Positions 1-8,514 of a stretch of 64,000 bases of DNA are shown here, piece by piece (the first letter of the stretch is position 1; each line of letters opens with the position of its first letter). The position numbers and the translations under genes were made by a program. The stretch comes from LMUY01 sp964244585 (GTDB taxonomy: Bacteria > Pseudomonadota > Alphaproteobacteria > Acetobacterales > Acetobacteraceae): assembly GCA_964244585.1 (NCBI GenBank), contig CAXTJM010000004.1, positions 62,001 to 126,000 on the forward strand. The letters are read 5' to 3'. Below the pieces are notes generated by a model. The model was not told the DNA's origin. It saw only the letters and a list, made by a program, of their open reading frames with translations, and ran no database searches.

Positions 1-108
1 GAGACGGTGGTGGTCGGCGGACAGTCCAGGCTGACGGATGGCACGAAAGTTGCTCTCAACGATCCGGCAGGCAACACCCCGGCGTCCCCGGCAAAAGCAG
101 GCGGCTGA
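1..108 (+). CDS. C-terminal end of RND efflux membrane-fusion protein (partial)
   Basis: The window opens inside a reading frame of 35 codons ending with TGA at 106-108. The tail reads ...VVVGGQSRLTDGTKV followed by an Ala/Pro/Asn-rich end. This is the usual finish of periplasmic adaptor (HlyD/MdtA-type) subunits, where a last beta-strand with V-x-G-x-x-x-L-x-D-G-x-x-V precedes a flexible tail. The RND pump gene starts 8 bases later, so the two are probably one operon in which the adaptor links the inner-membrane pump to an outer-membrane channel. Only the tail is visible, so the family call rests on this motif and on the neighbour. Confidence 0.7.
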   Translation, partial: ETVVVGGQSRLTDGTKVALNDPAGNTPASPAKAGG

Positions 109-116
109 CCCCAACC

Positions 117-3100
117 ATGAGCATTTCCTCACCGTTCATCCGGCGGCCGATCGCAACCTCCCTGCTGATGGCGGCGGTGTTGCTGGTCGGCATAGCGGCC
201 TACCCGCTGCTTCCGGTGGCGCCATTGCCGCGCGTGGACTTCCCGACCATTGCGGTGTCCGGGACGTTGCCGGGCGCCAGCCCCGAGACCATGGCCTCGA
301 CCGTCGCGCAGCCGCTGGAACGACAGTTCTCGCAAATCTCCGGCGTGTCGCAGCTCACCTCGGTGAGCGTCCAGGGCAACACGCAGGTGACCGTCCAGTT
401 CGACCTGGACCGGAACATCGACGCCGCGGCGGGCGACATCCAGGCGGCCATCAACGCCGCGGGCGGCCAATTGCCGAAGAACCTGCCCAGCCCGCCCACC
501 TACCGCAAGGTCAACCCGGCCGACAGCCCGATCCTGATCCTGGCAGTGCAATCCGACACGCTGCCGCTGATCGAGGTGGATGACTGGGCGGACAACATCC
601 TCAGCCAGCAGATCTCGCAGATTTCCGGCGTGTCCCAGGTGTCGATCGGCGGCGAGCAGAAGCGGGCGGTGCGGGTGCAGGTGGACCCGGCACGGCTGGC
701 AGCCATGGGGCTGACGCTGGAAGACATCCGGCAGACGCTGACCAACGTGACGGTGGACACCGCCAAGGGCAGCATCGATGGCTCGCGCCAGTCATTCGCG
801 ATCTACGACAACGACCAACTCACCCAGGCGGCTCAATACGAGAACGTCATCCTGGCCTACCGCAACGGCGCGCCGGTGCGGGTCAAGGATATCGGCATCG
901 CGGTGGATGGACCGGAGAACGCGAAATTGGCGGGGTGGCAGAATGGCCGCCGCGGCATCCAGTTGCTGATCTTCAAGCAGCCCGGCGCCAACGTCATCGA
1001 TACCGTCAACAAGATCCGTGAAGAGCTGCCGCGGCTGCAAGCCGCCATTCCGCCCTCGATCCATGTGGACACGGTGATCGACCGGACCCTGACCATCCAG
1101 GCCTCGGTCAAGGACGTGCAATTCACCCTGCTCCTGTCGATCGCCCTGGTGGTGATGGTCATCTTCCTATTCCTGCGCAATTTCTGGGCCACGGTGATCC
1201 CGAGCGTCACCGTGCCGCTGGCGCTGGTCGGCACGTTCGCGGTCATGTTCCTGCTCGGCTACAGCCTGGACAACCTCTCGTTGATGGCGCTGACCATCGC
1301 CGTCGGTTTCGTGGTCGACGACGCGATCGTCATGTTGGAGAACATCTACCGCTACGTCGAAGAGGGCATGAATCCGATGGACGCCGCGCTGCGTGGCGCC
1401 GGGGAGATCGGTTTCACCATCATCTCCATCAGCGTGTCGCTGATCGCCGTCTTCATCCCGTTGCTGCTGATGGGGGGGATCGTCGGACGGCTGTTCCGCG
1501 AGTTCGCGATGACGGTAAGCATCGCGGTCGTGGTCTCCGGCTTCATCTCGTTGACGTTGACGCCGATGATGTGCTCCCGCTTCCTCAAGCATCATAGCGG
1601 CGAACACGGCCGGCTTTACCGCGTCGTCGAGGCCATGTTCGACGCGCTGATCGGCGGGTATCGCCGCACCTTGGACATCGTGCTGCGCTTCCGGTTCATC
1701 ACGCTGATGGTGTTCTTCTGCACATTGGGCATCACCGGCTACCTGTACGTGGAGATACCGAAGGGGTTCTTCCCGCAGCAGGATACCGGCGTGATCATCG
1801 GCATCACCGAGGGTGCGCAGGACATCTCCTTCGAGGAAATGGCGCGCCGACAGCAGGCCTTGGGCGACATCGTCGGCGCAGATCCCGATGTGGAAGCCTA
1901 TTCGTCCTCGATCGGCGCCGGACTCGGCGGGCAGACAGGCAATAATGGCCGGCTCTACATAGCGCTGAAGCCGTTCGACCAGCGCACCGCGACCGCGCAG
2001 CAGATCATCGCGCGGCTACGGGAGAAAACGCGCGTGGTCGAGGGTGCACAAGCATTCATGCAACCGGCGCAGGACATCAACGTCGGCGGGCGGCTGTCGC
2101 GCACGCAATACCAGTTCACCCTGCAGGACGCCGACCTGACCGAGCTGTATCAATGGGCGCCGAAGGTGCTGGCGAAGCTCGGCGGCCTGGCCACGCTCAG
2201 AGACCTGGCGACCGACCAGCAGATGTCGGGAACGACGGCCACGCTCACGATCGACCGGGATGCGGCGTCGCGCTTCGGCATCACGCCGCAGCAGATCGAC
2301 GACACGCTCTACGACGCGTTCGGCCAAAGGCAGATCACGCAGTATTTCACCCAGATCAACTCGTATCACCTGATCCTCGAAGTCCCGCCGGGCATGCAGG
2401 GCAAGGTGGACACGCTGGGCAAGCTGTACGTGAAGTCGTCCAGCGGACAGGCCGTGCCGCTCAGCGCGTTCGTGAAGGTCGACACCAACCCGGTCGTGTC
2501 GCTGTCACTGTCGCACCAGAGCCAGTTCCCGGCGGTCACCCTGTCGTTCAACCTGGCGCCGAATGCAGCGCTGGGCCAGGCGGTAGACGAGATTTCCGGC
2601 GCCATGACCGCGCTTGGCACACCCAGTACCCTGCGCGGCACGTTCCAGGGCACGGCCCAGGCGTTCCAGTCCTCGCTGAGCAGCCAGCCCTATCTTATCG
2701 CAGCGGCGCTGATCACGGTGTACATCATCCTAGGCATCCTGTACGAGAGCTACATCCTGCCGTTGACCATCCTGTCCACCCTGCCCTCCGCCGGCGTGGG
2801 CGCATTGATGATGCTGATGATCGCGCATTACGACCTGTCGATCATTGCGCTGATCGGCGTGATCCTGCTGATCGGCATCGTAAAGAAGAACGGCATCATG
2901 ATGGTGGACTTCGCCATCTCCGCCGAGCGCAAGGATGGCGAAACGCCGCTGAACGCGATCCGCCAGGCCTGCCTGTTGCGCTTCCGTCCCATCCTGATGA
3001 CCACGATGGCGGCGATGCTCGGCGGCCTGCCGTTGATGCTGGGAAGCGGCGCCGGCTCCGAACTGCGCAAGCCGCTCGGCTTCGCCATGGTCGGCGGGCT

Positions 3101-3239
3101 GCTGCTGAGCCAGATCCTCACGCTCTACACGACGCCAGTGATCTACCTCTATCTGGATCGGCTGCAGCGCTGGCTGGCGCCGCGTCGACGCAGCCACATG
3201 CCCGCGCTGGCGGAAAAGATGGGAGCTGCCGCCGACTGA
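117..3239 (+). CDS. RND efflux transporter permease, MdtB/MdtC/AcrB type
   Basis: Encodes 1040 residues, a normal length for the hydrophobe/amphiphile efflux RND family. These inner-membrane trimers export drugs or other amphiphiles using the proton gradient. The N-terminus has the typical FIRRPIATSLLMAAVLL first helix followed by a long periplasmic porter domain. A second cluster of helices begins near residue 335, and the paired Asp of the proton relay is in VGFVVDDAIVMLEN near residue 400. The second half repeats the layout, with the GIVKKNGIMMVDFA signature near residue 925. Overall it most resembles MdtC/MdtB-type subunits; substrate cannot be inferred. It follows an adaptor gene by 8 bases. 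No outer-membrane factor is next to it; a hairpin terminator of the opposite strand lies just downstream. Confidence 0.93.
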   Translation: MSISSPFIRRPIATSLLMAAVLLVGIAAYPLLPVAPLPRVDFPTIAVSGTLPGASPETMASTVAQPLERQFSQISGVSQLTSVSVQGNTQVTVQFDLDRNIDAAAGDIQAAINAAGGQLPKNLPSPPTYRKVNPADSPILILAVQSDTLPLIEVDDWADNILSQQISQISGVSQVSIGGEQKRAVRVQVDPARLAAMGLTLEDIRQTLTNVTVDTAKGSIDGSRQSFAIYDNDQLTQAAQYENVILAYRNGAPVRVKDIGIAVDGPENAKLAGWQNGRRGIQLLIFKQPGANVIDTVNKIREELPRLQAAIPPSIHVDTVIDRTLTIQASVKDVQFTLLLSIALVVMVIFLFLRNFWATVIPSVTVPLALVGTFAVMFLLGYSLDNLSLMALTIAVGFVVDDAIVMLENIYRYVEEGMNPMDAALRGAGEIGFTIISISVSLIAVFIPLLLMGGIVGRLFREFAMTVSIAVVVSGFISLTLTPMMCSRFLKHHSGEHGRLYRVVEAMFDALIGGYRRTLDIVLRFRFITLMVFFCTLGITGYLYVEIPKGFFPQQDTGVIIGITEGAQDISFEEMARRQQALGDIVGADPDVEAYSSSIGAGLGGQTGNNGRLYIALKPFDQRTATAQQIIARLREKTRVVEGAQAFMQPAQDINVGGRLSRTQYQFTLQDADLTELYQWAPKVLAKLGGLATLRDLATDQQMSGTTATLTIDRDAASRFGITPQQIDDTLYDAFGQRQITQYFTQINSYHLILEVPPGMQGKVDTLGKLYVKSSSGQAVPLSAFVKVDTNPVVSLSLSHQSQFPAVTLSFNLAPNAALGQAVDEISGAMTALGTPSTLRGTFQGTAQAFQSSLSSQPYLIAAALITVYIILGILYESYILPLTILSTLPSAGVGALMMLMIAHYDLSIIALIGVILLIGIVKKNGIMMVDFAISAERKDGETPLNAIRQACLLRFRPILMTTMAAMLGGLPLMLGSGAGSELRKPLGFAMVGGLLLSQILTLYTTPVIYLYLDRLQRWLAPRRRSHMPALAEKMGAAAD

Positions 3240-3276
3240 GGACAGGCGGCCGGTTCCTTCGGTGCCGAAAATGCAG

Positions 3277-3302
3277 AAGGCCCCAGCTTACGCCGGGGCC
3301 TT
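3277..3302 (-). terminator. Hairpin terminator after the 23-codon mini-gene
   Basis: AAGGCCCC (3277-3284) and GGGGCCTT (3295-3302) form a perfect 8-bp stem around a 10-base loop. Read on the minus strand it lies 38 bases after the stop codon of the mini-gene at 3341-3412 and is followed by CTGCATTTTC, which includes a short T run. It is also positioned to end transcription of the RND operon from the plus strand, although no T tract follows on that side. Confidence 0.6.
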
Positions 3303-3340
3303 CCCATTGCCGGACGGTCACGCCGTCGGACTTGGAGGCG

Positions 3341-3412
3341 TCAGGCCAGGTACTGCACCGGAGCGGACACCCAGGTCACGGCGGCGGACTGAGCGATCGG
3401 ACAATGAGACAC
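3341..3412 (-). CDS. Putative 23-residue micropeptide with very strong ribosome binding site
   Basis: On the minus strand a GTG codon at 3412 opens 23 codons and ends at TGA (3343-3341), encoding MSHCPIAQSAAV then TWVSAPVQYLA. The start is chosen because AAAGGAGGTGATCC ends 2 bases before it, giving a 7-base gap between GGAGG and GTG, an ideal spacing. A hairpin terminator follows 38 bases after the stop, so RBS, ORF and terminator look like a complete small transcription unit. The peptide has one Cys, no obvious membrane segment and no family I recognise; it does not look like PqqA. It could be a micropeptide, a peptide precursor or a leader peptide. It sits between the RND pump (+) and the flavin reductase gene (+). 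Existence is inferred from signals only. Confidence 0.5.
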   Translation of the reverse strand: MSHCPIAQSAAVTWVSAPVQYLA

Positions 3413-3413
3413 T

Positions 3414-3427
3414 GGATCACCTCCTTT
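3414..3427 (-). promoter_or_regulatory. Extended Shine-Dalgarno matching the whole 16S rRNA tail
   Basis: Read on the minus strand, AAAGGAGGTGATCC is complementary to the conserved 3' end of bacterial 16S rRNA (GGATCACCTCCTTT). This pairing is much longer than the 4-6 bases seen before other genes in this window. It belongs to the 23-codon ORF whose GTG lies 2 bases downstream. No other 16S-like sequence flanks it, so it is a ribosome binding site and not an rRNA fragment. Confidence 0.6.
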
Positions 3428-3540
3428 CAGTAGGTTGCGGAAGACCAGATCATGGGAGCGCTTGGCGCCGCCGGCAAGGGCAAAGGTGGACAGTCCCCAT
3501 CCGCATCGCGACACTGCGGCACGTCTTGAGCAGGTGACCC

Positions 3541-4173
3541 ATGCAATTCGACTTCGATGCGCTTTCCGGCCGTGACCGCTACAAGCTGCTGGTGTCGACG
3601 GTCGTACCGCGGCCGATCGCCTGGGTGGTCACCCGATCGGCCGCCGGCATCGTCAATGCAGCACCATACTCGTTCTTCAACGCGATCAGCGGAGACCCGC
3701 CGCTCCTGGCGGTGAGCATCGAGGGACGCACCGACGGGCGGAAAGACACCGCCGTGAACATCCGGGAGTCCGGCCAGTTCGTGGTCAACCTGGTGAACGA
3801 TGCGACAGCCGCTGCCATGGTCGTCACCGCGATCGATTTCGACCCGAGCATCAGCGAGGTCGCGGAAGCCCGGCTGGCGACGCTTCCCTCGGTGAAGATC
3901 GGGCCGCCGCGCATCGCCGACAGCCCGGTGGCCTTCGAATGCGAAGTATCCCAGACCATCGAATTGCCCGGCAACCGGGACCTGGTGCTGGGCCGGGTGG
4001 TGATGATGCATATCGCCGATCCGGCTGTCCTGGACGCGGCGCGCTGCTACGTCGACACGCCCAAGCTGGAGCTGGTGGGCCGCATGCATGGCGGCGGATG
4101 GTACGCGCGCACCAGCGACCTGTTCGAGGTGGCGCGCATCCCCGTGGAGGACTGGAACCCAGCCGCCGGGTGA
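3541..4173 (+). CDS. Flavin reductase family protein (FMN-binding split barrel)
   Basis: Encodes 210 residues with the split-barrel flavin-reductase pattern. The hallmark PRPIAWVVTRSA is at about residues 23-34 (conserved PRPI/V-x-x-V/T phosphate-binding region), followed by NAAPYSFFNAISGDPPLL (about 38-56) and then KDTAVNIRESGQFVVN. Members bind FMN and reduce flavins with NAD(P)H, or act as related flavoproteins of unknown substrate. It ends DLFEVARIPVEDW, as in the DUF447/flavin-reductase-like branch. It is cytoplasmic, with no signal peptide. The downstream MFS gene begins 9 bases after its stop, so the two are likely co-transcribed; no functional link is clear. Confidence 0.85.
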   Translation: MQFDFDALSGRDRYKLLVSTVVPRPIAWVVTRSAAGIVNAAPYSFFNAISGDPPLLAVSIEGRTDGRKDTAVNIRESGQFVVNLVNDATAAAMVVTAIDFDPSISEVAEARLATLPSVKIGPPRIADSPVAFECEVSQTIELPGNRDLVLGRVVMMHIADPAVLDAARCYVDTPKLELVGRMHGGGWYARTSDLFEVARIPVEDWNPAAG

Positions 4174-4182
4174 CGCCAGGCT

Positions 4183-5472
4183 ATGGCGATGCCCTTGCTG
4201 TTCCGGCCTCTGGCGATCCGCCGGGTCAGCCTGCTCTGGGGTGCGCTCACCCTGTCGGCCGTTGGCGACCAGCTCTACGCGGTGGCGCTGGTCTGGGTCG
4301 CGGTGGGCGTGTTCGGACCGGCAGCCGGATACCTGTCGGCACTCCAGGCGGGATGCGGCCTGGCCTCGGCCCTGCTGATCGGCCGCTGGGCAGACCGGTG
4401 GGAGCAGGGCCGCGCCATGGCCGGCGCCGATATCATACGGGCGGCCGTTCTCGGCTTGCTGGTTATATGGTGGCTCGGACGCGGCGGACCGCCGCCGGCA
4501 GCCTTGGCAATGGCCATCGTGGTGCTCGCCAGTGGCGAGGCGGTGTTCCGCCCTGCCCTGGCGGCCACCCTGCCGGCCCTGCTGCCGGACCGGCGGCTGC
4601 TCCCGGCCGCCAACGCCCTGTTCGATACGACCGAACGGTCGGCACGTCTGATCGGCCCGGGCTTGGTGGGGGTGCTGGCCGGGCTTTTGCCGGTGATGCA
4701 GTTCTTCACCCTGGATGCCGCCACGTTCGTGCTGTCGGCGGCCGCGGTGTTGTCGCTGGGCCGGACCGGGCCACGCGTGGCCCGCCCCAAGCCGTCCTTG
4801 CTGTCCAGCATCGGGCAAGGGTTTGGCGTGGTGCGGCGCCATCGGCTGCTCTGGACGGTGCTGGCATGCAGCTTTCCGATCAACGGGTTGTGGGTGGCGG
4901 CGCTATACCTGGCACTGCCCCTACTCATCGAGCAGGCCGGCATCACCGGACCAGGCGGGACCGGCCTCGGCGCCTACGGGCTGGTGATCTCGGCATATGG
5001 CAGCACCAACCTGGTCGCCACGCTGGTCATCGGGAGCCGCGCACTGCCGCCGCATCCGGGCCGCATGGCGTTCACCGGATCGGTCATCGTCGGGCTGGGG
5101 ACCACGGCACTCGCCCTGGGTCCGTCGCTGGGGCTGGGCGCCATGATGGCGGCAGCGGCATTCGGTGCGGTCGGCGGCCCGATGAAGGACATCCCGGTTG
5201 CCGTGCTGCGCCAGACCGAATTGCCGCCGGGCGACATCGCCGGGGCCATGCGGGCCTTCATGGTCGCCAGCTACAGCGGAGTGTTGGTCGCCATGACGAT
5301 CGCGCCCACGGCGATCGGCTGGACCGGGCCGGGGCGGATGGTGGTGCTATGCGGCGCCGGGTTGGTGGCGACCGCCGGCTGGGGATTGCGACGTCACTGG
5401 CACGATCGGCGACGTCAGGACCCCACCCACGTCCAGCACACCAGGACCGTCTCCCCGTCATCGGCGCCATGA
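4183..5472 (+). CDS. MFS transporter
   Basis: Encodes 429 residues with about 12 hydrophobic segments and the short basic loop DRWEQGR after the second helix (about residue 70), typical of the major facilitator superfamily. The layout (ALTLSAVGDQLYAVALVWVAVG at the start, long Ala/Gly/Leu-rich helices, hydrophilic middle loop around 190-205) is like MFS_3/enterobactin-exporter-type permeases, so export of a small molecule is likely; substrate unknown. It lies 9 bases after the flavin reductase gene. Its last 58 bases overlap the end of a small ORF on the opposite strand. Confidence 0.85.
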   Translation: MAMPLLFRPLAIRRVSLLWGALTLSAVGDQLYAVALVWVAVGVFGPAAGYLSALQAGCGLASALLIGRWADRWEQGRAMAGADIIRAAVLGLLVIWWLGRGGPPPAALAMAIVVLASGEAVFRPALAATLPALLPDRRLLPAANALFDTTERSARLIGPGLVGVLAGLLPVMQFFTLDAATFVLSAAAVLSLGRTGPRVARPKPSLLSSIGQGFGVVRRHRLLWTVLACSFPINGLWVAALYLALPLLIEQAGITGPGGTGLGAYGLVISAYGSTNLVATLVIGSRALPPHPGRMAFTGSVIVGLGTTALALGPSLGLGAMMAAAAFGAVGGPMKDIPVAVLRQTELPPGDIAGAMRAFMVASYSGVLVAMTIAPTAIGWTGPGRMVVLCGAGLVATAGWGLRRHWHDRRRQDPTHVQHTRTVSPSSAP

Positions 5473-5690
5473 TCCCGCAGCCAGCGATACAGTTGGTATT
5501 CGGAGATGTTGATCTCGCGCGACCACCATCCCTCCCGCCGGTCGGCCGCTGCCCGGGTGGTGAACCCGACACGCACCATGCTGGTGAAGCAGGAGGTTTC
5601 GGCCACGGAACCGTCCAGGCCGAAACAATCGCCTATGTCGAACGGTGCGGCGGCGAGATCGAACGCCTTGAGGACGGAGAATGGCTGCAT
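5415..5690 (-). CDS. Small hypothetical protein
   Basis: Encodes 91 residues, with a globular composition (4 Trp, 4 Cys, mixed acidic and aromatic residues) unlike the Arg/Pro-rich frames typical of non-coding strands here. Recognisable stretches are KAFDLAAAPFDIGDCFGLDG and EINISEYQLYRWLRDHG. It has no signal peptide or transmembrane helix and I do not recognise a family. Its 3' end overlaps the convergent MFS gene by 58 bases, which weakens the case a little. It fills the 360-base gap between the MFS gene and the DNA ligase. Confidence 0.45.
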   Translation of the reverse strand: MQPFSVLKAFDLAAAPFDIGDCFGLDGSVAETSCFTSMVRVGFTTRAAADRREGWWSREINISEYQLYRWLRDHGADDGETVLVCWTWVGS

Positions 5691-5832
5691 TGCGCATCCC
5701 TTGCGGAGGGCCGGTTACATCCGGTTCTAACTTCCACGTAACATTCGAAGAGTTGGATGCTCTGGCGAAGTGCAACAAGCCTCGGCCTGGCCGAATTCCA
5801 AAATGACGCTGCCATAGCGCCACAGTGAAGCC

Positions 5833-7419
5833 TCAGGCGACACGGCCTTCGAGGAGGCTCATCAACGTATCCAGCCGATCGGCTTCCGCGGCCGGCTTGT
5901 CCAGCCGGATGCGGGCGACGCGGGGGAACCGCAGCGCGACCCCGGATTTATGTCGGTTCGACCGCTGCGCCGCATCGAAGGCGATCTCCAGCACCATGCC
6001 GCGCTCGACCTCGCGCACCGGTCCGAACCGATTGGTCGTGTGGTTGCGCACCCAGCGGTCGAGCTGGACGAGTTCGGCATCGGTGAACCCGCTATAGGCC
6101 TTGCCGACGGGAACCAGTTCCCCGTCCTCCCGCCAGAGGCCGAAGGTGTAGTCTGAATAGAAGGAGCTGCGCTTGCCGTGGCCCCGCTGGGCGTACATCA
6201 TGACCGCATCGATCGTCAGCGGATCGCGCTTCCATTTCCACCATTGTCCTTTGGGCCGCCCGGGCACATAGGGGCTTTCCGCCCGCTTCAGCATCAGCCC
6301 TTCGATGGATGCGGCGCGGGTGCCGTCGCGGACCGCCGAAAGCCCGGCGACCGTGTCGAACGGGATCAGCTCCGACACATCCATCCGCGCTGGCCTGGTG
6401 CGCGCATACCATTGCTCCAGCCGCACGCGGCGCGCGTCGAACGACAGGGCGCGCAGATCCTCCGCCCCGTCGAACAGGATATCGTAGAGCCGGACATGGA
6501 CCGGGTAGTCGCGCAACATCTTGGCGCCGACGGCCTTGCGGCCCAGCCGTTGCTGGAGATCGGCGAAGGGGGCGACCACACCGTCGCGGATCACCAGCAA
6601 CTCGCCATCGAGCACGGCGTGGAAGTCCATCGCCTCCACCACCTCCGGGAAGGTGTTGGAGACGTCCTCCGCCCCGCGGGAGAACACGCGCCGCCCGCCG
6701 GGTACCGACACGAGTTGGGCGCGGATGCCGTCCCACTTCCACTCCGCCCGGAACGCCGCCGGGTCCAAGGCGGCGAGGTCGGGCGCCTCCAGGGGCTGGG
6801 CGAGCATCAGCGGGCGGAACACCGGGGCACCCGCCGGGTCCGGCCGCTCCCCCCTGCCCTCCAGCCAGGCGAAGAGCGGCAGGTAGGGCGGGGTGAGGCC
6901 GTGCCAAACCTCTTCGATCTCGTCGGCTGCGATGCGGCCACCGGCCAGTTCGGCCAGGGCGACCTTGGCCAGCCGGGCGGACGCGCCCACGCGCAGGCTG
7001 CCGGTGATCAGTTTCAGCAGGGCGTAGCGGCCGGAGGAGTCGGATGCGTCCAGCCAGCCGGCGACGATGTCCGGCAGGTCGGATTTCGGGGTGGAGATCA
7101 AGGTCTGGATGACGTCGGTCATGCCCGGCGGCGGCTGGTTGGTGGGGCGGGCCGGCCACATCAGCGCCACGGTATCCGCCAGGTCGCCGACGTAGTCATA
7201 GGACCAGCCGAACAGCACCGGGTCCGTGCGCGCCTCGGCCAGGCCGCGGATCAGCATCGGCTTGGCGGCCTGGAAGGCGAGTTCCCCGGTCAAGGCAGCC
7301 AGGGCGAAGCCGCGGTCCGGGTCCCGCTCCACGGAAAAATAGCGGTGGAGCAGGGCGATCTTGGCGAGCCGGCCCGGTGTGAGGACCAGCCGCTCCAGCA
7401 AGTCGGCGAAGGCGATCAC
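5833..7419 (-). CDS. ATP-dependent DNA ligase of the exonuclease-associated type
   Basis: Encodes 528 residues from a GTG start at 7419. An N-terminal DNA-binding domain is followed by the nucleotidyltransferase core. The adenylation motif EWKWDGIRAQ places the active Lys near residue 226, with the later motifs DGELLV (III), SPYVPGRPKGQWWKWK (V) and an OB-fold C-terminus. The enzyme seals nicks after forming a ligase-AMP intermediate. This family is the bacterial LigB/LigC-like ligase encoded with an MBL-fold exonuclease, believed to act in a DNA-repair pathway distinct from NAD-dependent LigA (also in this window, at 29 kb). The GTG start overlaps the exonuclease stop by 4 bases (GTGA). An upstream extension of the frame is Arg/Pro-rich and antisense to the exonuclease, so it was not used. 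Confidence 0.93.
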   Translation of the reverse strand: MIAFADLLERLVLTPGRLAKIALLHRYFSVERDPDRGFALAALTGELAFQAAKPMLIRGLAEARTDPVLFGWSYDYVGDLADTVALMWPARPTNQPPPGMTDVIQTLISTPKSDLPDIVAGWLDASDSSGRYALLKLITGSLRVGASARLAKVALAELAGGRIAADEIEEVWHGLTPPYLPLFAWLEGRGERPDPAGAPVFRPLMLAQPLEAPDLAALDPAAFRAEWKWDGIRAQLVSVPGGRRVFSRGAEDVSNTFPEVVEAMDFHAVLDGELLVIRDGVVAPFADLQQRLGRKAVGAKMLRDYPVHVRLYDILFDGAEDLRALSFDARRVRLEQWYARTRPARMDVSELIPFDTVAGLSAVRDGTRAASIEGLMLKRAESPYVPGRPKGQWWKWKRDPLTIDAVMMYAQRGHGKRSSFYSDYTFGLWREDGELVPVGKAYSGFTDAELVQLDRWVRNHTTNRFGPVREVERGMVLEIAFDAAQRSNRHKSGVALRFPRVARIRLDKPAAEADRLDTLMSLLEGRVA

Positions 7420-8453
7420 GCGGCGTCGGCGGGAGGTGGCAGGTCCTCCTCCTCGTCGCCATAGCCGAGCAGCCGGAGTGCGCGGCCGCGGATGCCGCGC
7501 TTGGCAACCTCGTGGATCAACGCCTCCTCCCGGCCATGCGTCACCCAGATCTCGGGGGCGCCCACCTCGTCCACCGTGGCATTCAGCTCGTCCCAGTCGG
7601 CATGGTCGCTGATCACCAGCGGCAGCTCGACGCCGCGGGACCGGGCACGCTGGCGCACCCGCATCCAGCCGGAGGCGAGGCACACCACGGGCTCCGCCAG
7701 GCGGCGTGCCCAGCGGTCGGCGATCGCGCCGGGCGGTGCGATCACGATGGCGCCGGCCAGGTCCGCCTTGTTCGCCACGGTCGCCGGGCGCAGGTCGCCG
7801 AGGGCGACACCCAGCCGCTCATAGGCGGCGCAGAGCGGGGCTTGCGCACCATGGAGGTAGATCGGGCGGTCCCATCCGGCCTGCCGCAGCAGGGCGATCA
7901 CCCGCTGGCACTTTCCCAGGGCGTAGGCGCCGACGACATGGGTGCGCCCGGGGAACAGGGTGACGCTGTCGACCAGCTTGCGGATCTCGTCACCGGGCGG
8001 AGGATGGCGGAAGACCGGCAACGCGAAGGTCGCCTCGGTCACGAACACGTCGCAGGGGATCGGCTCGAAAGGTGCGCAGGTCGGGTCCGCCGCGCGCTTG
8101 TAGTCCCCGGACACGACCGCGCGGCTGCCACGCCACTCCATCGCGACCTGCGCCGCCCCCAGGACGTGGCCGGCCGGTTGCAGCCAGACGCGGACTTCGC
8201 CGATGGTGACCACCTCGCCATAGGGCTGCGCCTGCTGCACCGTGCCGGCGCGGTCATCGCCCATCCGCACCCGCATGATGGCCAGCGTTTCCGGACTGGC
8301 AAGCACATGGGCATGGCCGGGGCGGGCATGGTCGGCATGCGCATGGGTGATCACCGCGCGGTCGACGGGCCGTACCGGGTCCACGTAGAAGCCGGCTGGC
8401 TCGCAGAACAACCCGTCCGGTAGGACACGCAGCCAGGTGTCGGGATGCGGCAT
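7416..8453 (-). CDS. Ligase-associated DNA exonuclease (MBL fold)
   Basis: Encodes 345 residues. The metallo-beta-lactamase signature AVITHAHADHARPGH is at about residues 33-47, with later metal ligands in QPAGHVLGA, VVSGDYKR and VISDHADWDE. This arrangement belongs to the beta-CASP/Artemis-like family annotated as ligase-associated exonuclease, a probable metal-dependent nuclease that prepares ends for the ligase. It is the upstream partner of the ATP-dependent ligase, with a 4-base stop/start overlap implying coupled translation. In fuller versions of this cluster an Lhr-type helicase and a calcineurin-like phosphoesterase follow the ligase; neither is present here. Confidence 0.9.
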   Translation of the reverse strand: MPHPDTWLRVLPDGLFCEPAGFYVDPVRPVDRAVITHAHADHARPGHAHVLASPETLAIMRVRMGDDRAGTVQQAQPYGEVVTIGEVRVWLQPAGHVLGAAQVAMEWRGSRAVVSGDYKRAADPTCAPFEPIPCDVFVTEATFALPVFRHPPPGDEIRKLVDSVTLFPGRTHVVGAYALGKCQRVIALLRQAGWDRPIYLHGAQAPLCAAYERLGVALGDLRPATVANKADLAGAIVIAPPGAIADRWARRLAEPVVCLASGWMRVRQRARSRGVELPLVISDHADWDELNATVDEVGAPEIWVTHGREEALIHEVAKRGIRGRALRLLGYGDEEEDLPPPADAA

Positions 8454-8514
8454 GTCAAACCACCGCGGCAGGGATCGTTAATATTGAAGTAATCCTAGTT
8501 ATCGGAGGGGACAT

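Noticed and set aside
3414..3427. Exact match to the 3' end of 16S rRNA, suggesting a fragment of an rRNA operon
   Set aside because: No further rRNA similarity on either side; orientation and spacing to a GTG and short ORF fit a Shine-Dalgarno.
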